Assembly: GCA_947492995.1 (NCBI GenBank)
Contig: CANLOU010000003.1
Coordinates: forward strand, 744,001-808,000
Source of the DNA: an uncultured Litoreibacter sp.
GTDB lineage: Bacteria; Pseudomonadota; Alphaproteobacteria; Rhodobacterales; Rhodobacteraceae
DNA length: 64,000 bases
Direction: 5' to 3'
A program made the position numbers and the translations under genes. Positions 18,684 to 28,880 of the stretch are shown here, piece by piece. The notes under the pieces are model-generated. The model was given only the letters and a program-made list of their open reading frames with translations. It made no database searches and had not been told where the DNA came from. Within the stretch, counting starts at the first letter, position 1. Every line of letters begins with the position of its first letter.

Positions 18684-20462
18684 TTACAGCGGCGCGGTTG
18701 CGGCCTTCAGCCAGTCGGCGGCGGCCCCGTCCACGTTGATTTTAGACGCAATTTCAGCGTGGTAGCTGTCGACCCAGTCACGCTCGCCCGGGCTGAGCAT
18801 GGTGGTGTCAATCAAGCGGCGGTCGATGGGGACCCAGGTGATGGTCTCAAAATCAAGGTGCTCGCGGTTGTCGCCCTTTGGGGCGGCCGCCCGCACCACG
18901 ATCAGGTTTTCGATGCGGATGCCGAAGGCAACCTCGCGGTAATAGCCCGGCTCGTTTGACAAGATCATACCGGGGTCGAGCGGCACCTCGCTGGCGCGGC
19001 TCAGACGTTGCGGGCCTTCGTGAACTGACAAATAGGTGCCAACGCCATGGCCCGTGCCATGGTCGTAATCCATGCCTTCGCGCCATAAGGGCGCCCGGGC
19101 CAGCGCGTCGAGATCACGCCCTGTGATGCCTTTGGGGAACCGCGCGCGCGAGACCGCAATCATGCCCTGCAAGACCAGTGTGAAGCATTTCTTCTGCTCT
19201 GCTGTCGGCGTTCCAATGGGGATTGTGCGGGTGATGTCGGTGGTGCCATCGACATATTGTCCGCCTGAATCAACCAACAACAGGTCGCCCTCTTCGACGG
19301 TGCGGTTGGTGTCTTCGGTCACGCGGTAATGCACGATTGCGCCGTTGGGGCCTGCGCCCGAGATGGTGTCGAAACTGACATCCCGCAGGGCATTCGTTTG
19401 CGTGCGGAAGCCTTCAAGCGTGGTGGCCACGTCAATTTCGGAAAACGTGCCGGGGGTTTGGGCGTCGAGCCAAGCAAGGAAGCGGATCATGGCCTGCGCA
19501 TCGCGGAGGTGGGCTTGTCTGGTGCCCTCAATTTCCGTCTTGTTCTTGCGGGCCTTGGGCAGGATGCAGGGGTCCATCGCGTGGACTGTTTCGACATCTG
19601 CCGCTTCCAGGATATGGGTGACCGCCAACGGGGCGCTGCCAGCGCCGACGCGCACGGGGCCGTCGAGCTTTGCGATGGTGGCGGCGAATTCTGCGGGTGG
19701 GATCACCGTGATGGCGGGGTCGGGGTCCAAATGTTCCACGCGGTGCTGGTCGATGAACAAATCGACCTTGGCATCGTCATGGATCACCGCGAAACACTGC
19801 ACGATGGGGATGCGCGGAATGTCGGATCCGCGGATATTGAGCAGCCAGCAGATCGAGTCCGGCAAGGTCAGGATCGCGGCCTTATGGCCCTTCTTGCGCA
19901 GCTTTTCGGCGATTTGGTCCCGTTTGTCGGGGGACCGCTTGCCGCTGAGCTCGATCGGGTAGGCCTCGACCTTGGCGGCAGGAGGGGCGGGTTGTGCGTC
20001 CCAGATTGCGTCAACAAAGTTGTCGGAGGGTGCCAGCGTGATGTCGGAGCCGCCGAGTTCGTCAGTGATTTCGTCGATTTGCAGCTTGGTAAAGAGCCAC
20101 GGGTCGAACGCGATTTTGCCTGACGTCAGGTGGTCTTTCAGCCAAGCGGCGGGTTTGATTTCGGGCCAATGCACGGGGGTGAAGTGGTCGGTGGCGACCT
20201 CGTCTTTGACCTGCACGCGGTAGCGACCATCAATGAAAATGCCGGCCTTGTCTCTGAGGACAATGCAGAACCCGGCGGAGCCAGTGAAGCCCGTGAGCCA
20301 TGCGAGACGCGCGTCGCGGTCAGACACGTATTCCCCTTGATAGGCGTCGGCGCGCGGCACGATGAAGCCGTCAAAGCCTTCTGTTTCAAGCACTTGCCGC
20401 AGGGCTTTCAAACGGGGCGGGCCTTGGTCGGGGGAGGTCGAGGCTTTGAAGGTTTGGAACAT
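18684..20462 (-). CDS. pepP: Xaa-Pro aminopeptidase (aminopeptidase P, M24B)
   Basis: Removes N-terminal residues that precede proline. Two N-terminal creatinase-like domains precede a pita-bread M24 domain. Metal ligands are visible in LLVDSGGQYVDGTTDITRT, HGTGHGVGTYLSVHEGP, LSNEPGYY and GIRIENL. The length of 592 residues matches the long aminopeptidase P1 type rather than the ~440-residue E. coli PepP. The start codon shares one base with the cobT stop (TGATG), so it is the last gene of the cobS-cobT operon. Confidence 0.93.
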   Translation of the reverse strand: MFQTFKASTSPDQGPPRLKALRQVLETEGFDGFIVPRADAYQGEYVSDRDARLAWLTGFTGSAGFCIVLRDKAGIFIDGRYRVQVKDEVATDHFTPVHWPEIKPAAWLKDHLTSGKIAFDPWLFTKLQIDEITDELGGSDITLAPSDNFVDAIWDAQPAPPAAKVEAYPIELSGKRSPDKRDQIAEKLRKKGHKAAILTLPDSICWLLNIRGSDIPRIPIVQCFAVIHDDAKVDLFIDQHRVEHLDPDPAITVIPPAEFAATIAKLDGPVRVGAGSAPLAVTHILEAADVETVHAMDPCILPKARKNKTEIEGTRQAHLRDAQAMIRFLAWLDAQTPGTFSEIDVATTLEGFRTQTNALRDVSFDTISGAGPNGAIVHYRVTEDTNRTVEEGDLLLVDSGGQYVDGTTDITRTIPIGTPTAEQKKCFTLVLQGMIAVSRARFPKGITGRDLDALARAPLWREGMDYDHGTGHGVGTYLSVHEGPQRLSRASEVPLDPGMILSNEPGYYREVAFGIRIENLIVVRAAAPKGDNREHLDFETITWVPIDRRLIDTTMLSPGERDWVDSYHAEIASKINVDGAAADWLKAATAPL

Positions 20463-22339
20463 CAGCTGGCCCGTTTCATGCCCATCACCCGCGCGCGGGC
20501 CCTTGGGTCGCTGTCAAAGAGCGCTGCGAGCTGTTCGGTCATCGCACCCGCCAATTGTTCGACATCTGTAATTGTCACGGCGCGGTCATAGTAGCGCGTG
20601 ACGTCGTGGCCAATGCCCACGGCGATGAGTTCCACAGCCTTGCGTTTCTCCACCATTGCGATGACATCGCGCAGGTGTTTTTCAAGGTAATTCGCGGGGT
20701 TAACGGACAAAGTTGAGTCGTCCACGGGTGCCCCGTCAGAGATCACCATCAAGATTTTGCGGCTCTCGGGACGGCCCATCATGCGACGATGCGCCCATTC
20801 CAGTGCCTCGCCGTCAATGTTCTCTTTTAACAAGCCCTCTTTCATCATCAGACCCAGATTTGGGCGGGCGCGACGCCATGGGGCGTCGGCGGATTTGTAG
20901 ATGATGTGGCGCAGGTCGTTCAGGCGGCCCGGCTGCTGCGGGCGGCCGTCATTGAGCCAGTTTTCGCGGCTTTGGCCGCCTTTCCACGCGCGGGTGGTGA
21001 AGCCGAGGATCTCTGTTTTGACCTGACAGCGTTCCAAGGTGCGGGCCAGAACGTCCGCACAGATGGCAGCGATGGAGATCGGACGGCCGCGCATGGAGCC
21101 GGAATTATCCAGGAGGAGCGTGACGCAAGTGTCGCGGAATTCAGTATCTTTTTCGACTTTGAAGGATAGCGGCGTTGTGGGGCTGACGATCACGCGGGCC
21201 AGGCGGCCTGCGTCGAGGATGCCTTCTTCGAGGTCGAATTCCCATGAGCGGTTTTGCTGCGCCTGAAGGCGGCGTTGCAGCTTGTTGGCGAGGCGCGACA
21301 CAGCGCCTTTCAAAGGGTCGAGCTGCTGGTCGAGATAGGCGCGCAGGCGCTCCAGCTCAGCGGGTTCGGCCAAGTCTTCGGCTTTGATTTCTTCATCAAA
21401 CTCAGTGGAGTAGACGATGTAGTTCTCATCCGCTTCCGAATGTGGCGCGGGCGGCGGCGGGTCCATCGGGGCCTCGCCCTCGGGCATTTCGGCCTCGTCG
21501 CCCATTTCGGCGTCGGCCATGTCGTCCAGCTGAACCGTGGCTTGAGACGCGTCTTGTTGTTCCTCTTGGCTTTGCTCTGGCGAGGCGTCGGCGTCTTCGG
21601 AATTGTCTTCTTTGTCAGGGTTGGACTGGTCGTCCTGGTCGGCCTGATCCTCGTCTTGGCTGGCCTCGTCTTCTTGATCTTCGTTGATGTCGTCAGGGTC
21701 GTCGCCCAGCTGGTCGCCATAGCCCAGATCGTCGATGATCTGGCGCGCGAATTTGGCGAATTTTGCTTGGTCGGACAACACGTCTTGTAGGTCTTCAAGC
21801 GTGCCGCCAGCGGCCCCTTCGATGAAATCTTTCCACAGATTCATGACGTTACCTGCCGCAGGGGGCAGGTCGCGACCTGTTGCAAGATGTCGGATCAGGT
21901 AGCCTGCGGCAACAGATAGTGGCGCTTGCGCGGCCTCGGTGACGCCGGCGTAGCCTTTGCGGTCTGCCTCGTTGCCAATCTTGGCGTCGATATTGCCCGC
22001 GGTGCCGGGCATGGTGCGGGCGCCCATCGCCTCGCAGCGGGCAGTTTCCATCGCGTCATAAAGATCGCGGGCCATGTTGCCCTGCGGCTCGTAGCGGTTC
22101 GCGGTGCTTGTGTTGTGGAAGCGGCGGCGCAGCGCGTAGGCGTCGGCGGTGCCGCGCGCCAGCAGAACTTCGTCTTTGGTCATGCGGCGGGTGACTTGTG
22201 GCAACCGGACCTGATCGTTGGTCATGCCGGGCGGATCGACGGAATAGCTGACGCCCAGATCAGGATCGTTGGCGAGCGTCTTGGTGGCCTCGGCAAGGGC
22301 CTTTTTGAACGGATCAGCTGGGTTGTCGTTTTGTGCCAT
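20462..22339 (-). CDS. cobT: Cobaltochelatase subunit CobT
   Basis: A subunit of the aerobic-pathway CobNST complex that inserts Co2+ into hydrogenobyrinate a,c-diamide. The 625-residue protein has a helical N-terminal part and a strongly acidic low-complexity stretch ([17 protein letters not shown], about residues 205-280). A C-terminal VWA domain has the MIDAS sequence [11 protein letters not shown]. This layout is typical of CobT. About 100 bp separates it from the preceding small gene. The chelatase points to de novo B12 synthesis, which the MttB-like gene at 33 kb would need. Confidence 0.96.
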   Translation of the reverse strand: MAQNDNPADPFKKALAEATKTLANDPDLGVSYSVDPPGMTNDQVRLPQVTRRMTKDEVLLARGTADAYALRRRFHNTSTANRYEPQGNMARDLYDAMETARCEAMGARTMPGTAGNIDAKIGNEADRKGYAGVTEAAQAPLSVAAGYLIRHLATGRDLPPAAGNVMNLWKDFIEGAAGGTLEDLQDVLSDQAKFAKFARQIIDDLGYGDQLGDDPDDINEDQEDEASQDEDQADQDDQSNPDKEDNSEDADASPEQSQEEQQDASQATVQLDDMADAEMGDEAEMPEGEAPMDPPPPAPHSEADENYIVYSTEFDEEIKAEDLAEPAELERLRAYLDQQLDPLKGAVSRLANKLQRRLQAQQNRSWEFDLEEGILDAGRLARVIVSPTTPLSFKVEKDTEFRDTCVTLLLDNSGSMRGRPISIAAICADVLARTLERCQVKTEILGFTTRAWKGGQSRENWLNDGRPQQPGRLNDLRHIIYKSADAPWRRARPNLGLMMKEGLLKENIDGEALEWAHRRMMGRPESRKILMVISDGAPVDDSTLSVNPANYLEKHLRDVIAMVEKRKAVELIAVGIGHDVTRYYDRAVTITDVEQLAGAMTEQLAALFDSDPRARARVMGMKRAS

Positions 22340-22439
22340 GATGTGCGTCCTGCGGAGTTAGCGCAACTTAGGATGAAGTGGCCGGATTGGCTATGGGCAA
22401 TGGCCGAGGCCGCATCGCGTGCTTCCCCGCAAGTTTACC

Positions 22440-22892
22440 CTAAAGCTGCTCTGCCAAATTTTTGCAGATTTCCAAATCCGAACTCCACATTTCGTCTGTG
22501 GCGTAGGCGTCCCGCCCTGCTGCCACATTGTTTTTGTAATGCGTGTAGTATTTGCCCGAAGCCGCGAAAGCTGCGGCCACGGCGGCCTTGTTTGCATCGG
22601 CTTCCGCCTCTCCGGTCTCGGCAATGCGCAGTTTGGTGCCTGCTTCAAGGAACAGCGAGACATTGGACTTGGCCTGCAATGTGGCCTTTGGGCCAAGCGC
22701 GGTCTCGCCGATATAGTCCCAGACGGAATGAAACAGCCCGGCGCAGCGCAGTGCGAGGGTGCTTTCAGCGGAGCCCTCATTTACCAATTGTTCCAGAGAC
22801 AGAAAATTCAGGTTTTGCTGCTGTGCGTTGCCAGCGGATGCGGGCAGTACCAAAAGCGCAAGGGCGAGTGCGATTTGCCCTCTTGTCCTCAT
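22440..22892 (-). CDS. Predicted periplasmic protein of unknown function between cobS and cobT
   Basis: The protein has 150 residues. The N-terminus [24 protein letters not shown] is a Sec signal peptide. The mature part is helical, with two cysteines (RCAGLF and DLEICKNL) that could form a disulfide. Its start overlaps the cobS stop by 4 bp, so it is translated with cobS. I do not recognise a family. An exported product between two cytoplasmic chelatase subunits is odd; it may be only an operon passenger. Confidence 0.8.
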   Translation of the reverse strand: MRTRGQIALALALLVLPASAGNAQQQNLNFLSLEQLVNEGSAESTLALRCAGLFHSVWDYIGETALGPKATLQAKSNVSLFLEAGTKLRIAETGEAEADANKAAVAAAFAASGKYYTHYKNNVAAGRDAYATDEMWSSDLEICKNLAEQL

Positions 22893-23875
22893 CCCAAGCT
22901 CACGGAGGCAGCGCTTTCGGGGAGCTCCTCATCAAAGCAGCGTTGATAGAATTCGGCCACAGTTTCGCGTTCCAGCTCGTCACATTTGTTCAGGAAGGAC
23001 AGCCGGAAGGCGTAGCCTACATCATTGAAAATCAACGCGTTTTGCGCCCAGGCGATAACTGTCCGTGGCGACATCAGCGTGGATAGATCGCCGTTCATAA
23101 AGGCCGTACGCGTCAGGTCGGCGACGGTGACCATCTGGCCCACTTTCTTGCGGCCGTCTTCGGTGTTGTAGAACGGGTTTTTCGCCAAGATGATTGCGGC
23201 TTCGGCGTCGTGGCTGAGGTAGTTCAGGGTGGACACAAGCGACCAACGGTCCATCTGACCTTGGTTGATCTGTTGCGTGCCGTGATAAAGGCCGGTCGTG
23301 TCGCCCAAGCCAACCGTGTTGGCCGTCGCGAAGATGCGGAAATGGGGGTGCGGCTCGATCACCTTGTTCTGGTCGAGAAGCGTCAGCTTGCCGTCGACCT
23401 CCAAAACGCGCTGGATCACGAACATGACGTCGGCGCGGCCCGCGTCGTATTCGTCAAACACGATAGCCGTTGGGTTGCGCAGCGCCCATGGCAGGATGCC
23501 TTCCTGGAACTCGGTTACCTGCACGCCGTCTTTGAGCTTGATGGCGTCCTTGCCGATCAGGTCGATCCGCGAAATGTGGCTGTCGAGGTTCACGCGTACA
23601 CAGGGCCAGTTCAAACGGGCAGCAACCTGTTCGATATGGGTGGATTTACCCGTGCCGTGATAGCCCTGGATCATCACGCGGCGGTTGTGAGTGAAGCCCG
23701 CAAGGATCGCGAGCGTGGTGTCGCGGTCAAACTTGTAGGTGCTGTCAATCTCGGGCACGCGGTCCGTGCGGCTGGCGAACCCTTTGACCTTCATATCGCT
23801 ATCGATTCCAAAGACTTCGCGCACCGAAACGTCCTCGGTAGGTTTCGCGCCCAAATCTATGCTGCCGTCCGCCAT
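22889..23875 (-). CDS. cobS: Cobaltochelatase subunit CobS
   Basis: A MoxR/AAA+ type ATPase that drives cobalt insertion with CobT and CobN. Walker [11 protein letters not shown] is at about residue 71, Walker B is [10 protein letters not shown], and [10 protein letters not shown] is sensor 1. The start is set at MADGSIDLG (23875), with AAGGA upstream, giving 328 residues as in other CobS proteins. The ORF-track start at 23947 would add an unconserved 24 residues. It is the first gene of the operon cobS-unknown-cobT-pepP. Confidence 0.96.
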   Translation of the reverse strand: MADGSIDLGAKPTEDVSVREVFGIDSDMKVKGFASRTDRVPEIDSTYKFDRDTTLAILAGFTHNRRVMIQGYHGTGKSTHIEQVAARLNWPCVRVNLDSHISRIDLIGKDAIKLKDGVQVTEFQEGILPWALRNPTAIVFDEYDAGRADVMFVIQRVLEVDGKLTLLDQNKVIEPHPHFRIFATANTVGLGDTTGLYHGTQQINQGQMDRWSLVSTLNYLSHDAEAAIILAKNPFYNTEDGRKKVGQMVTVADLTRTAFMNGDLSTLMSPRTVIAWAQNALIFNDVGYAFRLSFLNKCDELERETVAEFYQRCFDEELPESAASVSLG

Positions 23876-24031
23876 TGTCGTGTCCTTTTCGTTATCCTCT
23901 GCGGGATGCCTCAAATCTTGAGGGAGAGCAAGGGGAAGGGGCGACATGACGCATCATGCCGGGGGCCAAGGCGCGGTATTTTCTTGCATGGCCGCCGCGC
24001 TCGGTTCAAAAATTGGCAGATATAGGAGCAG

Positions 24032-25498
24032 GTGCAAAAAGTGATAAACAAGCTGGCCCAAACCGCCGCATCAGGCGGGGGGGGCATCAAGAACATCCTG
24101 CTGCTGTCGGTCGAGGATTTGAACGACTGGATCGAGCCGTTGGGAGGACACCCAGACGCGGTGACGCCAAACCTGTCCCGATTGGCGGCGCGTGGCACCG
24201 TTTTCGAGCAGGCCTACACACCTGTGCCGGAATGTTCACCCGCCCGCACCGCCGCGCTGTTTGGCCAAGCGCCATGGCGCACCGGCATTTACGGGAACCG
24301 GCACAGCTGGGCCATGAAGTTCCCGCCGCATCAAAGGCGGTCCATCGTGGGGCAGGCGCGGGAGGCGGGGTTCCGCACCTTTGGCGCAGGCAAGGTGTTT
24401 CATTTGGGCAAATCAGGTCTGGATCAGGCCGATTGGGACGACGTGACCTACACGCGCCCCTGGAATTTTCCGCCCGTCAGCAAGGCCGCCCGGCGGGAGC
24501 TGATCGGCAAGCGGGAGGATTTTGGGGTGATGCCCGAAGGCTCCAAGGGCATGCTGGACGACGCCATGTGCGACCAAATGCTGGCGTGGATGCAGCCCGG
24601 TGACGCGGGCAAGTTTTGGGCGCATGGCGTCTATTGCCCGCATCTGCCATTCGTTGCGCCGGAGCGGTTCTTTGACATGATCCCCGACACCGTGCGCATG
24701 CCGCCGGCCTTTGGGAACCGTGGCTTTGACGCGTTGGACGAGACCGAGCTTGAGAGCCTGCCAAAGGCGGCCGCGTCGATGCCCCGGCGCTGGCTAGGGC
24801 GCAAGATTGGCCGAACCGGCGAATATAAAGCGTTTCTCCGCGCCTATTTGGCCTGCGTGGCCTATGCCGACAGCATTGTCGGACGGATTTTGGATCATCT
24901 GGACGAGACGGGCCTGAGTGACAGCACGCTGATCCTGTTTTGGTCCGACCACGGCTGGCAGCTGGGCGAAAAGCTGGCCTTCAAGAAGTTTACGCTGTGG
25001 GAACGCGCCCTGCGGGTGCCGTTGATGATGGCAGGGCCGGGGGTGCCGGTCGGGCGATGTGACGCGCCGGTATCGCTGCTGGATATGTACCCGACCCTGC
25101 TGTCAACGATGAAGCATGAGGCCCCGCATGCGTTGGATGGCCAAGACCTGTGGGACGTCTTGCAAGGGACCGCCGCGCATACTCACAGCGTGTCGGTCTA
25201 TGAGGCGGAAGGAAAACAGGCCTCGGTCGCGGGGCAGCTGTCGGCAAGTGTGCGCTCTGCGTCGCATCGGCTGATCCACTACCACGACGGGACGGGCGAG
25301 TTGTATGACCACCGCGTTGATCCGTTTGAGAAAAACACGCTTCTGGACCCCGCGCGGATGATCGCGGATCAGGAGCTGCCCGATGACTTGATGGAGATCC
25401 TGCTGGACCTGATGGAGCAGTTGCCCGAGATGGCCGCACCCCTTGATCCCGCGGTTTTGCCGCCCGACCTGGACACGCTTTACCGGCCGAACAACTAG
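24032..25498 (+). CDS. Sulfatase (arylsulfatase/iduronate-2-sulfatase-like)
   Basis: Hydrolyses a sulfate ester, substrate unknown. The active-site motif CSPAR at residues 68-72 fits C-x-P-x-R, in which Cys is converted to formylglycine. Metal ligands lie in LLLSVEDLND near residue 25 and FWSDHGWQLGEK near 308; LDMYPTL follows. The length of 488 residues is usual. The start is a GTG with TAGGAG just upstream. No signal peptide is evident, so a cytoplasmic location is likely. It overlaps the convergent J-domain gene by 4 bp. No formylglycine-generating enzyme is in the window. Confidence 0.9.
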   Translation: MQKVINKLAQTAASGGGGIKNILLLSVEDLNDWIEPLGGHPDAVTPNLSRLAARGTVFEQAYTPVPECSPARTAALFGQAPWRTGIYGNRHSWAMKFPPHQRRSIVGQAREAGFRTFGAGKVFHLGKSGLDQADWDDVTYTRPWNFPPVSKAARRELIGKREDFGVMPEGSKGMLDDAMCDQMLAWMQPGDAGKFWAHGVYCPHLPFVAPERFFDMIPDTVRMPPAFGNRGFDALDETELESLPKAAASMPRRWLGRKIGRTGEYKAFLRAYLACVAYADSIVGRILDHLDETGLSDSTLILFWSDHGWQLGEKLAFKKFTLWERALRVPLMMAGPGVPVGRCDAPVSLLDMYPTLLSTMKHEAPHALDGQDLWDVLQGTAAHTHSVSVYEAEGKQASVAGQLSASVRSASHRLIHYHDGTGELYDHRVDPFEKNTLLDPARMIADQELPDDLMEILLDLMEQLPEMAAPLDPAVLPPDLDTLYRPNN

Positions 25499-26133
25499 TC
25501 CGAAAAGCTGCGGCTTTCCTTGATCTGATCCCAGGCCCAGACCACCTGCTGCAGCTGGTCCTCGTCGGCTCGGTTGCCGCCATTCATGTCGGGGTGCAGG
25601 ACTTTGATGAGCGATTTGTAGAGCGCGCGCAGCTCTTTCTTTGTCATGTTGGGCTTGCCGTCGAGGATCTCCAACGCTTGGCGCTCGACCGGGGGGAGCT
25701 TGCGCCCGCCGCCGTCGGGATTGCGGCCCGGATTTCGGGTGGCGTTTTCGCCCAGAACCGACATCGGGTCATCTACGCCCAGCCTAGACCACGCCCGCTG
25801 TTCTTCGCCTTTTTTCATAGGCTTAGTGGGGCGCTCCCAGACCTTGTCAGACGACATTTGCCGTTCCATTTCTTCCTGAGTGTGGGTCTCGAAGAAGTTC
25901 CATTTCAGGTTGTATTCGCGGGCATGTGCTTTGCAGAACCAGTAGAAATCATCCAGCACATCAGGGCTTTTGGGGGCGCGGTATTGACCGGGTTCCTGGC
26001 AATCGGGGGCCTCGCACTGGCGCTGCGATGTTTCCACGGCACCGGACATGCCGCGGCGGCCGCGGGCGCGTTTCTTTTTGTCGGTGGAAACGGACATATC
26101 GAATTGAAATGGATCAAACGGTTCGCGCGCCAT
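25495..26133 (-). CDS. J-domain (DnaJ-like) protein
   Basis: The protein has 212 residues. The C-terminal 60 form a J domain with LIKVLHPDMNGGNRADEDQL, whose HPD motif stimulates Hsp70 ATPase. Upstream is CEAPDCQEPGQYRAP...WFCKAHAREYN, four Cys/His-type ligands suggesting a small zinc site. The placement of the J domain at the C-terminus marks this group. The start at MAREPFDPF (26133) gives a compact divergent region with bolA (74 bp). Confidence 0.88.
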   Translation of the reverse strand: MAREPFDPFQFDMSVSTDKKKRARGRRGMSGAVETSQRQCEAPDCQEPGQYRAPKSPDVLDDFYWFCKAHAREYNLKWNFFETHTQEEMERQMSSDKVWERPTKPMKKGEEQRAWSRLGVDDPMSVLGENATRNPGRNPDGGGRKLPPVERQALEILDGKPNMTKKELRALYKSLIKVLHPDMNGGNRADEDQLQQVVWAWDQIKESRSFSD

Positions 26134-26207
26134 CACTATGCCTTTCGTAAATGGAGTGGAGAGTTTAGTGTTTTTCCGAGCAAGGTGAAGGGGCAAAGGG
26201 CACAAAT

Positions 26208-26471
26208 ATGGGAATAGTTTCGGAAATTGAGCAAAAGCTCGCGGAGGCGTTTCAACCCAGCGTGTTGGAGGTTGTTGATGACAGCGAAAGCCATCGCGGG
26301 CATGCGGGATTTCAGGAGGGCGGCGAGAGCCATTTCAATGTGAAAATCGTCGCGGACGGCTTCGGGGGCATGTCACGGATTGCCCGCCACAGGGCGGTGC
26401 ATGCGGCCATCGGGCCGGAGATTATTGCCCGGATACACGCGCTGGCGCTGGACATTTCAGACGGTCAATAA
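26208..26471 (+). CDS. bolA: BolA family protein
   Basis: The 87-residue protein shows the BolA pattern: an N-terminal helix, DDSESHRGH, then FNVKIVADGFGGMSRIARHRAVHAAIG. BolA proteins work with monothiol glutaredoxins in iron-sulfur cluster handling and can bind DNA. The conserved His and the FxGKs-like loop (here FGGMSRIARHR) are present. It is transcribed divergently from the J-domain gene from a shared short spacer. Confidence 0.92.
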   Translation: MGIVSEIEQKLAEAFQPSVLEVVDDSESHRGHAGFQEGGESHFNVKIVADGFGGMSRIARHRAVHAAIGPEIIARIHALALDISDGQ

Positions 26472-26486
26472 GCGGGGGGCAAAGCC

Positions 26487-26912
26487 CTATTCGGCGGCGA
26501 CGTCGCGGCGCTTTTCAGGGTCGTCATTGGCCACGTCCCACGCGTCATCCTCAGACGCGACCTCAATCGTTTCTTCAATGATTTCAGGCTCTTGTGGGGT
26601 TTCCACTTCTTCGACCTCTTCCACGGGGGCTGCGAGGGCGAGGGTTTCTTCTGCGGCTTCGACCTCTTCGGCGACCTCAGCGACGGGGCGGCGGAAGACC
26701 AGCATGGAGTGGTATTTGACGGTCTTGCCAGTGAGGCCCTGACGTTCCTCGCAAGGCAGGGTGTCGGCGCGGAGATATTCCCAGCCATCGGTGCCCATCT
26801 CGTTCATCAGGCCGGTGATGGCATTGGCGAATTTCGCGGCCGCGCCGCGTTGGCCTTTGCCGGATTTGCCTTTGCGAGGGGCCGGAACGGCGCGGTACTC
26901 AAAAGCTGACAT
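26487..26912 (-). CDS. DUF4177 domain protein with acidic tail
   Basis: The N-terminal about 75 residues match DUF4177: FEYRAVPAPRKG...NEMGTDGWEYLRADTLPCEER...YHSMLVFRRP. The C-terminal about 65 residues are Glu/Val/Ala-rich, low complexity and probably disordered. The protein is 141 residues with no signal peptide. The function of DUF4177 is unknown. Its upstream region (26913-27110) contains the 11-bp iterons that follow the first TPR gene. Confidence 0.8.
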   Translation of the reverse strand: MSAFEYRAVPAPRKGKSGKGQRGAAAKFANAITGLMNEMGTDGWEYLRADTLPCEERQGLTGKTVKYHSMLVFRRPVAEVAEEVEAAEETLALAAPVEEVEEVETPQEPEIIEETIEVASEDDAWDVANDDPEKRRDVAAE

Positions 26913-27045
26913 GATGGCGGACTCCCGTTGAAAACAGCCTCTTTTCTAGCAGCCGCGCAGGCCCCGATCAAGTAGAGCTGCCGCGTCTTGCAGGCAGGTG
27001 GTGCAAAGGGGAGACGGGGGAGATTTAGGGGCCAAATCGCAAATG

Positions 27046-27076
27046 TGTATTTGATGTGTATTTCATATGTATTTCA
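27046..27076. repeat. 11-bp iterons TGTATTTSATR, three copies
   Basis: TGTATTTGATG, TGTATTTCATA and TGTATTTCATG stand end to end at 27046, 27057 and 27068, exactly one helical turn apart. They lie 34 bp past the stop of the first TPR gene and about 135 bp upstream of DUF4177. An equivalent set follows the second TPR gene. Such phased iterons usually bind a protein cooperatively. Confidence 0.65.
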
Positions 27077-27110
27077 TGCGCATGGCGGTTGAGGGGGCTG
27101 ATTGGACAAA

Positions 27111-28880
27111 TCAGCCGTCGAGGGCCGCGATTTCGGCGAGGATGCGGTCGCGGGTGCGGGTGGCAGACGCGTGGTCATAGGAGGTGTGTTCGGGGTCTAA
27201 CACCGTCAATGCGTCCTCGACATGAGACAGCGCCTCGTGCAGATGCGGGAGAGGCGCGTCGGTCGCGTCATGATCGGCGATGGCCTCTTCTGCGAGTGCC
27301 AAATTCTTCATTGTCGTGGCCCAGTCCACGGGGTGGTCGGCTTTGGTGCGGACGGTGAGGGCGTCGCGAAAGGCGGTGACAGCCTCTGCCAGCAGGGCGG
27401 TGCCGTCCGGCCCGTCGGTGCGGATGCCTTGGTTGCTGAGAGCTGTGGCGAGGTTCTGGGTGGTCGTGGCCCATTGCACGGGGTGGTCGACTTTGGTGCG
27501 GACGGTGAGGGCGTCGCGATAGGCGGTGACGGCCTCTGCCAGCAGGGCGGTGCCGTCCGGTCCGTCGGTGCGGCTGCCTTGGTTGCGGAGGACGGCGGCG
27601 AGGTTCTGGGTGGTCCCGGCCCAGTGCACGGGGTGGTCGACTTTTGTGAGAACGGTGAGGGCGTCGCGATAGGCGGTGACGGCCTCTGCCAGCAGGGCGG
27701 TGCCGTCCGGCCCGTCGGTGCGGGTGCCTTGGTTGCGGAGGACGGCGGCGAGGTTCTGGGTGGTCCCGGCCCAGTACACGGGGTGGTCGACTTTGGTGAG
27801 AACGGTGAGTGCGTCGCGATAGGCGGTGACGGCCTCTGCCAGCAGGGCGGTGCCGTCCGGCCCGTCGGTGCGGATGCCTTGTTCTTGGAGGGCTGTGGCG
27901 AGGTTCTGGGTGGTAGTGGCCCAGTCCACGGGGTGGTCGACTTTGGTGCGGACGGTGAGGGCGTCGCGATAGGCGGTGACGGCCTCTGCCAGGAGGGCGG
28001 TGCCGTCCGGCCCGTCGGTGCGGATGCCTTGGTCAACGAGGGCATTGGCGAGGTTCTGGGTGTAGGCTGCCCAATCTCTTTGGTTTTGCGTATTTTGGAG
28101 CGCGTCTATTGCGGGGCGGATGATTTCAATGGCACGGGGCAGGCCGGTGCCGCCGTATCGCAGGCCGTGGTTGTAGAGGTCCTTAAAGTATGAGTTACGG
28201 CGTATTGCCATTTGGTCGACGTCGATGTCTCGGAAGGACTCTGCGGCTGCGGTGAAGATTTGGAAGGCTTGGTCGGGGCGGTTGCGGAGCAACGCGTTTT
28301 GGGCACGGGCTTCTTGGGTTGAGGAGAATATTTCGGCTTCGACCTCTGCCACGCGGGAGAGCAGGGTTTCAACTTCGTCGAAATCCAGCTTTTCGGCTGC
28401 GTGTTGGGCGGCGGCTTTGAGGTTGTGTGTGGCCTCGATCCGAGGGTCGATGTTTTCGATGATGGTGCGGTAGCTGCGGTATTCTTTTGCTTTTTGGGTG
28501 AGGAGTTGTTGGAGTTGGCCCTCTGAAAGCGTGTGTGGTGTTTCGATCTCGAACCGGGAGGCGAGGAGTTCGAGTTGGTCGCGTGTCAGCGCGCTGATGT
28601 TTTCAAGTTGATCTTTCGGGGACATCTGGGCGCGGTGTTGAAGCGCGTCAATTTCTTCGTCTGTGATCCCGAGCGCGTCGGAGAGGCGTTTGATGGTGGT
28701 GGTCGCGGGATTGGCGACCTTTCCTGTTTCCAGCTTGGAGATATCGCCTTTGCGTTTCTCGGCCTCCTCAGCGTCAAGATTGGGATAGAGCGCACAGGCG
28801 AGTTGTCCTTGCGTCGTTTTGGTCTCCGCGCGTTTGCGTTTGATGAGACGGCCAAAGGCAGCGCCGAAACTGTCTTGCAT
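27111..28880 (-). CDS. XRE helix-turn-helix protein with five 50-residue TPR-like repeats (paralog 1)
   Basis: The protein has 589 residues. The first about 80 are an XRE-type helix-turn-helix (TQGQLACALYPNL...DISKLETGKVANPATTTIKRLSDALGI), with an insertion between the two DNA-binding helices. A helical middle part follows. From about residue 286 come five tandem units of exactly 50 residues (150 bp), each close to RTDGPDGTALLAEAVTAYRD, then a C-terminal cap ending ILAEIAALDG. The units resemble TPRs of large signalling proteins. The second paralog at 34945 shares the units and cap but not the N-terminus. It is probably a DNA-binding sensor; the ligand is unknown. Confidence 0.82.
   Translation of the reverse strand: MQDSFGAAFGRLIKRKRAETKTTQGQLACALYPNLDAEEAEKRKGDISKLETGKVANPATTTIKRLSDALGITDEEIDALQHRAQMSPKDQLENISALTRDQLELLASRFEIETPHTLSEGQLQQLLTQKAKEYRSYRTIIENIDPRIEATHNLKAAAQHAAEKLDFDEVETLLSRVAEVEAEIFSSTQEARAQNALLRNRPDQAFQIFTAAAESFRDIDVDQMAIRRNSYFKDLYNHGLRYGGTGLPRAIEIIRPAIDALQNTQNQRDWAAYTQNLANALVDQGIRTDGPDGTALLAEAVTAYRDALTVRTKVDHPVDWATTTQNLATALQEQGIRTDGPDGTALLAEAVTAYRDALTVLTKVDHPVYWAGTTQNLAAVLRNQGTRTDGPDGTALLAEAVTAYRDALTVLTKVDHPVHWAGTTQNLAAVLRNQGSRTDGPDGTALLAEAVTAYRDALTVRTKVDHPVQWATTTQNLATALSNQGIRTDGPDGTALLAEAVTAFRDALTVRTKADHPVDWATTMKNLALAEEAIADHDATDAPLPHLHEALSHVEDALTVLDPEHTSYDHASATRTRDRILAEIAALDG
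27300..28050 (-). repeat. 150-bp tandem repeat array inside TPR paralog 1
   Basis: Five 150-bp coding units, with the same AGCAGGGCGGTGCCGTCC block at 27391, 27541, 27691, 27841 and (one base different) 27991. The near identity at DNA level, including silent sites, points to recent amplification or gene conversion. Confidence 0.85.

Noticed and set aside
22340-22439. Cobalamin riboswitch upstream of cobT or cobS considered
   Set aside because: No B12-box-like conserved string was seen in the spacers before cobS or cobT.
27300-28050. 150-bp regular repeats considered as a CRISPR-like or tandem DNA array
   Set aside because: The period is exactly 50 codons, the frame stays open, and units translate to TPR-like helices, so it is a coding repeat.
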